Shown here in pieces: positions 5,609 through 6,189 of a stretch of DNA of 6,189 nt (positions are counted from its first letter, which is position 1; the number at the start of each line of letters is the position of its first letter). A program made the position numbers and the translations under genes. The stretch comes from Clostridia bacterium. GTDB lineage: Bacteria; Bacillota; Clostridia; Oscillospirales; CAG-382. Location: assembly GCA_017959195.1 (NCBI GenBank), contig JAGDBE010000138.1, forward strand, positions 1 to 6,189. The letters are read 5' to 3'. The notes under the pieces were generated by a model that did no database searches, had not been told where the DNA came from, and saw only the letters and a program-made list of their open reading frames with translations.

Positions 5609-6189
5609 TTATATTTTTACCTCTGTAAGTACGGATTTATACGCGTTTGAAGACATAATCTTCATAATTCCGTCGGCTACGCAGTCGAGCGGGTGCTTTG
5701 CGATATTCACGGTAAGACCCGTCTTGCTCTGAAGCATCATTGCCATGCCCGGCAAAAGCGAGCCGCCTCCGGCGAGCATTATTCCGTTTTCGTATATGTC
5801 GGCGCAAAGCTCCGGCGGCGTAATTTCAAGCGTGGATTTTATGACGTCGGTTATGCTTCCTATCGGCTCGGACATCGCCTCGTTTATTTCCGCGGAATAT
5901 ATGTTGAAAACCGACGGCAGTCCGGTCGCAAGGTTTCTTCCGCGCACTTCAAGCATTCCGAGGTTTGTCGATTCGTGCACCGAACCGATTTCTTTTTTTA
6001 TGTCCTCGGCGGTATTTTCGCCTATCGCCACGTTGAATTTCTTTCTTATGTATTCGGCTATCGCGGCGTCGCATGCGTCTCCCGCGACGCGCAGCGATTT
6101 TGAAACGGCAATTCCGCCCGACGCGAATACCGCAACCTCCGTCGTGCCGCCGCCTATGTCGACTATCATGCTGCCCTTTGACTGTTTTA
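5609..6189 (-). CDS. MreB-family bacterial actin, C-terminal part (cut by window edge)
   Basis: This is the C-terminal part of an MreB-type actin, which polymerises at the membrane and guides peptidoglycan synthesis to set cell shape. The frame stays open to the window edge: six codons (KQSKGS) precede the first Met at 6169, matching the (G)SMIVDIGGGTTE junction of MreB, so that Met is not the true start. Visible motifs are MIVDIGGGTTEVAV (ATP phosphate-2 loop), IGENTAEDIKKEIGS, EVRGRNLATGLP, PPELCADIYENGIMLAGGGSLLPGM (adenosine-binding region) and HPLDCVADG. About 192 residues are present of an expected 330-345. The part seen cannot separate MreB from its paralogs Mbl or MreBH, so no symbol is given. 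The gene ends 23 bases before the chosen gpmI start, implying co-transcription; no mreC or mreD follows it. Confidence 0.94.
   Translation of the reverse strand, partial: KQSKGSMIVDIGGGTTEVAVFASGGIAVSKSLRVAGDACDAAIAEYIRKKFNVAIGENTAEDIKKEIGSVHESTNLGMLEVRGRNLATGLPSVFNIYSAEINEAMSEPIGSITDVIKSTLEITPPELCADIYENGIMLAGGGSLLPGMAMMLQSKTGLTVNIAKHPLDCVADGIMKIMSSNAYKSVLTEVKI

Noticed and set aside
5608..5613. A perfect TATAAT on the minus strand overlapping the mreB stop, as an internal gpmI promoter
   Set aside because: No recognisable -35 at 16-19 bases and no extended -10. The implied leader would start within a few bases of the ribosome site, and the short gap favours co-transcription.
5693..6103. A 136-codon plus-strand frame opposite the MreB-family gene
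   Set aside because: It is a complementary-strand shadow; the minus strand has unambiguous actin-fold motifs across the same bases.

Overview
The window looks like chromosomal DNA from a low-to-moderate GC Gram-positive bacterium, most likely an uncultured or gut-type Clostridia (Oscillospirales-like). The support is the style of the ribosomal proteins (S9 starting with a short lead into YFYGTGRRKSS, L13 starting MSTFMAK), strong AGGAGG Shine-Dalgarno sites, a textbook sigma-A promoter, A/T-rich intergenic DNA and a secreted GLUG-type protein of a kind common in Clostridia. The taxonomic call is inference, not a search result.

Layout, left to right. (1) Positions 29-987, minus strand: an rplM-rpsI operon (ribosomal proteins L13 and S9) with a near-consensus promoter at 959-987 and a terminator at 29-59. 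(2) Positions 923-1234: an A/T-rich divergent intergenic region carrying the rplM promoter on one side and a weaker candidate promoter for the chromate-transporter genes on the other. (3) Positions 1235-2364, plus strand: two short CHR-family membrane proteins whose genes overlap by 4 bases, together forming a split, probably heterodimeric anion transporter. (4) Positions 2375-2414: a strong symmetrical hairpin that can end transcription arriving from both sides. (5) Positions 2427-6189, minus strand: an apparent three-gene run, read right to left, of an MreB-family actin (cut by the window edge), a long plant-type cofactor-independent phosphoglycerate mutase (gpmI), and a secreted GLUG-repeat protein.

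Functionally most of this is housekeeping: ribosome assembly, cell shape and lower glycolysis, plus an anion exporter and one extracellular protein of unknown role. The least routine points are the mreB-gpmI-secreted-protein arrangement, the eukaryote/plant-like form of the phosphoglycerate mutase, and the uncharacterised cysteine-bearing secreted protein. I see no mobile element, CRISPR array, tRNA, rRNA or riboswitch, and nothing that makes a convincing case for a wholly new system.
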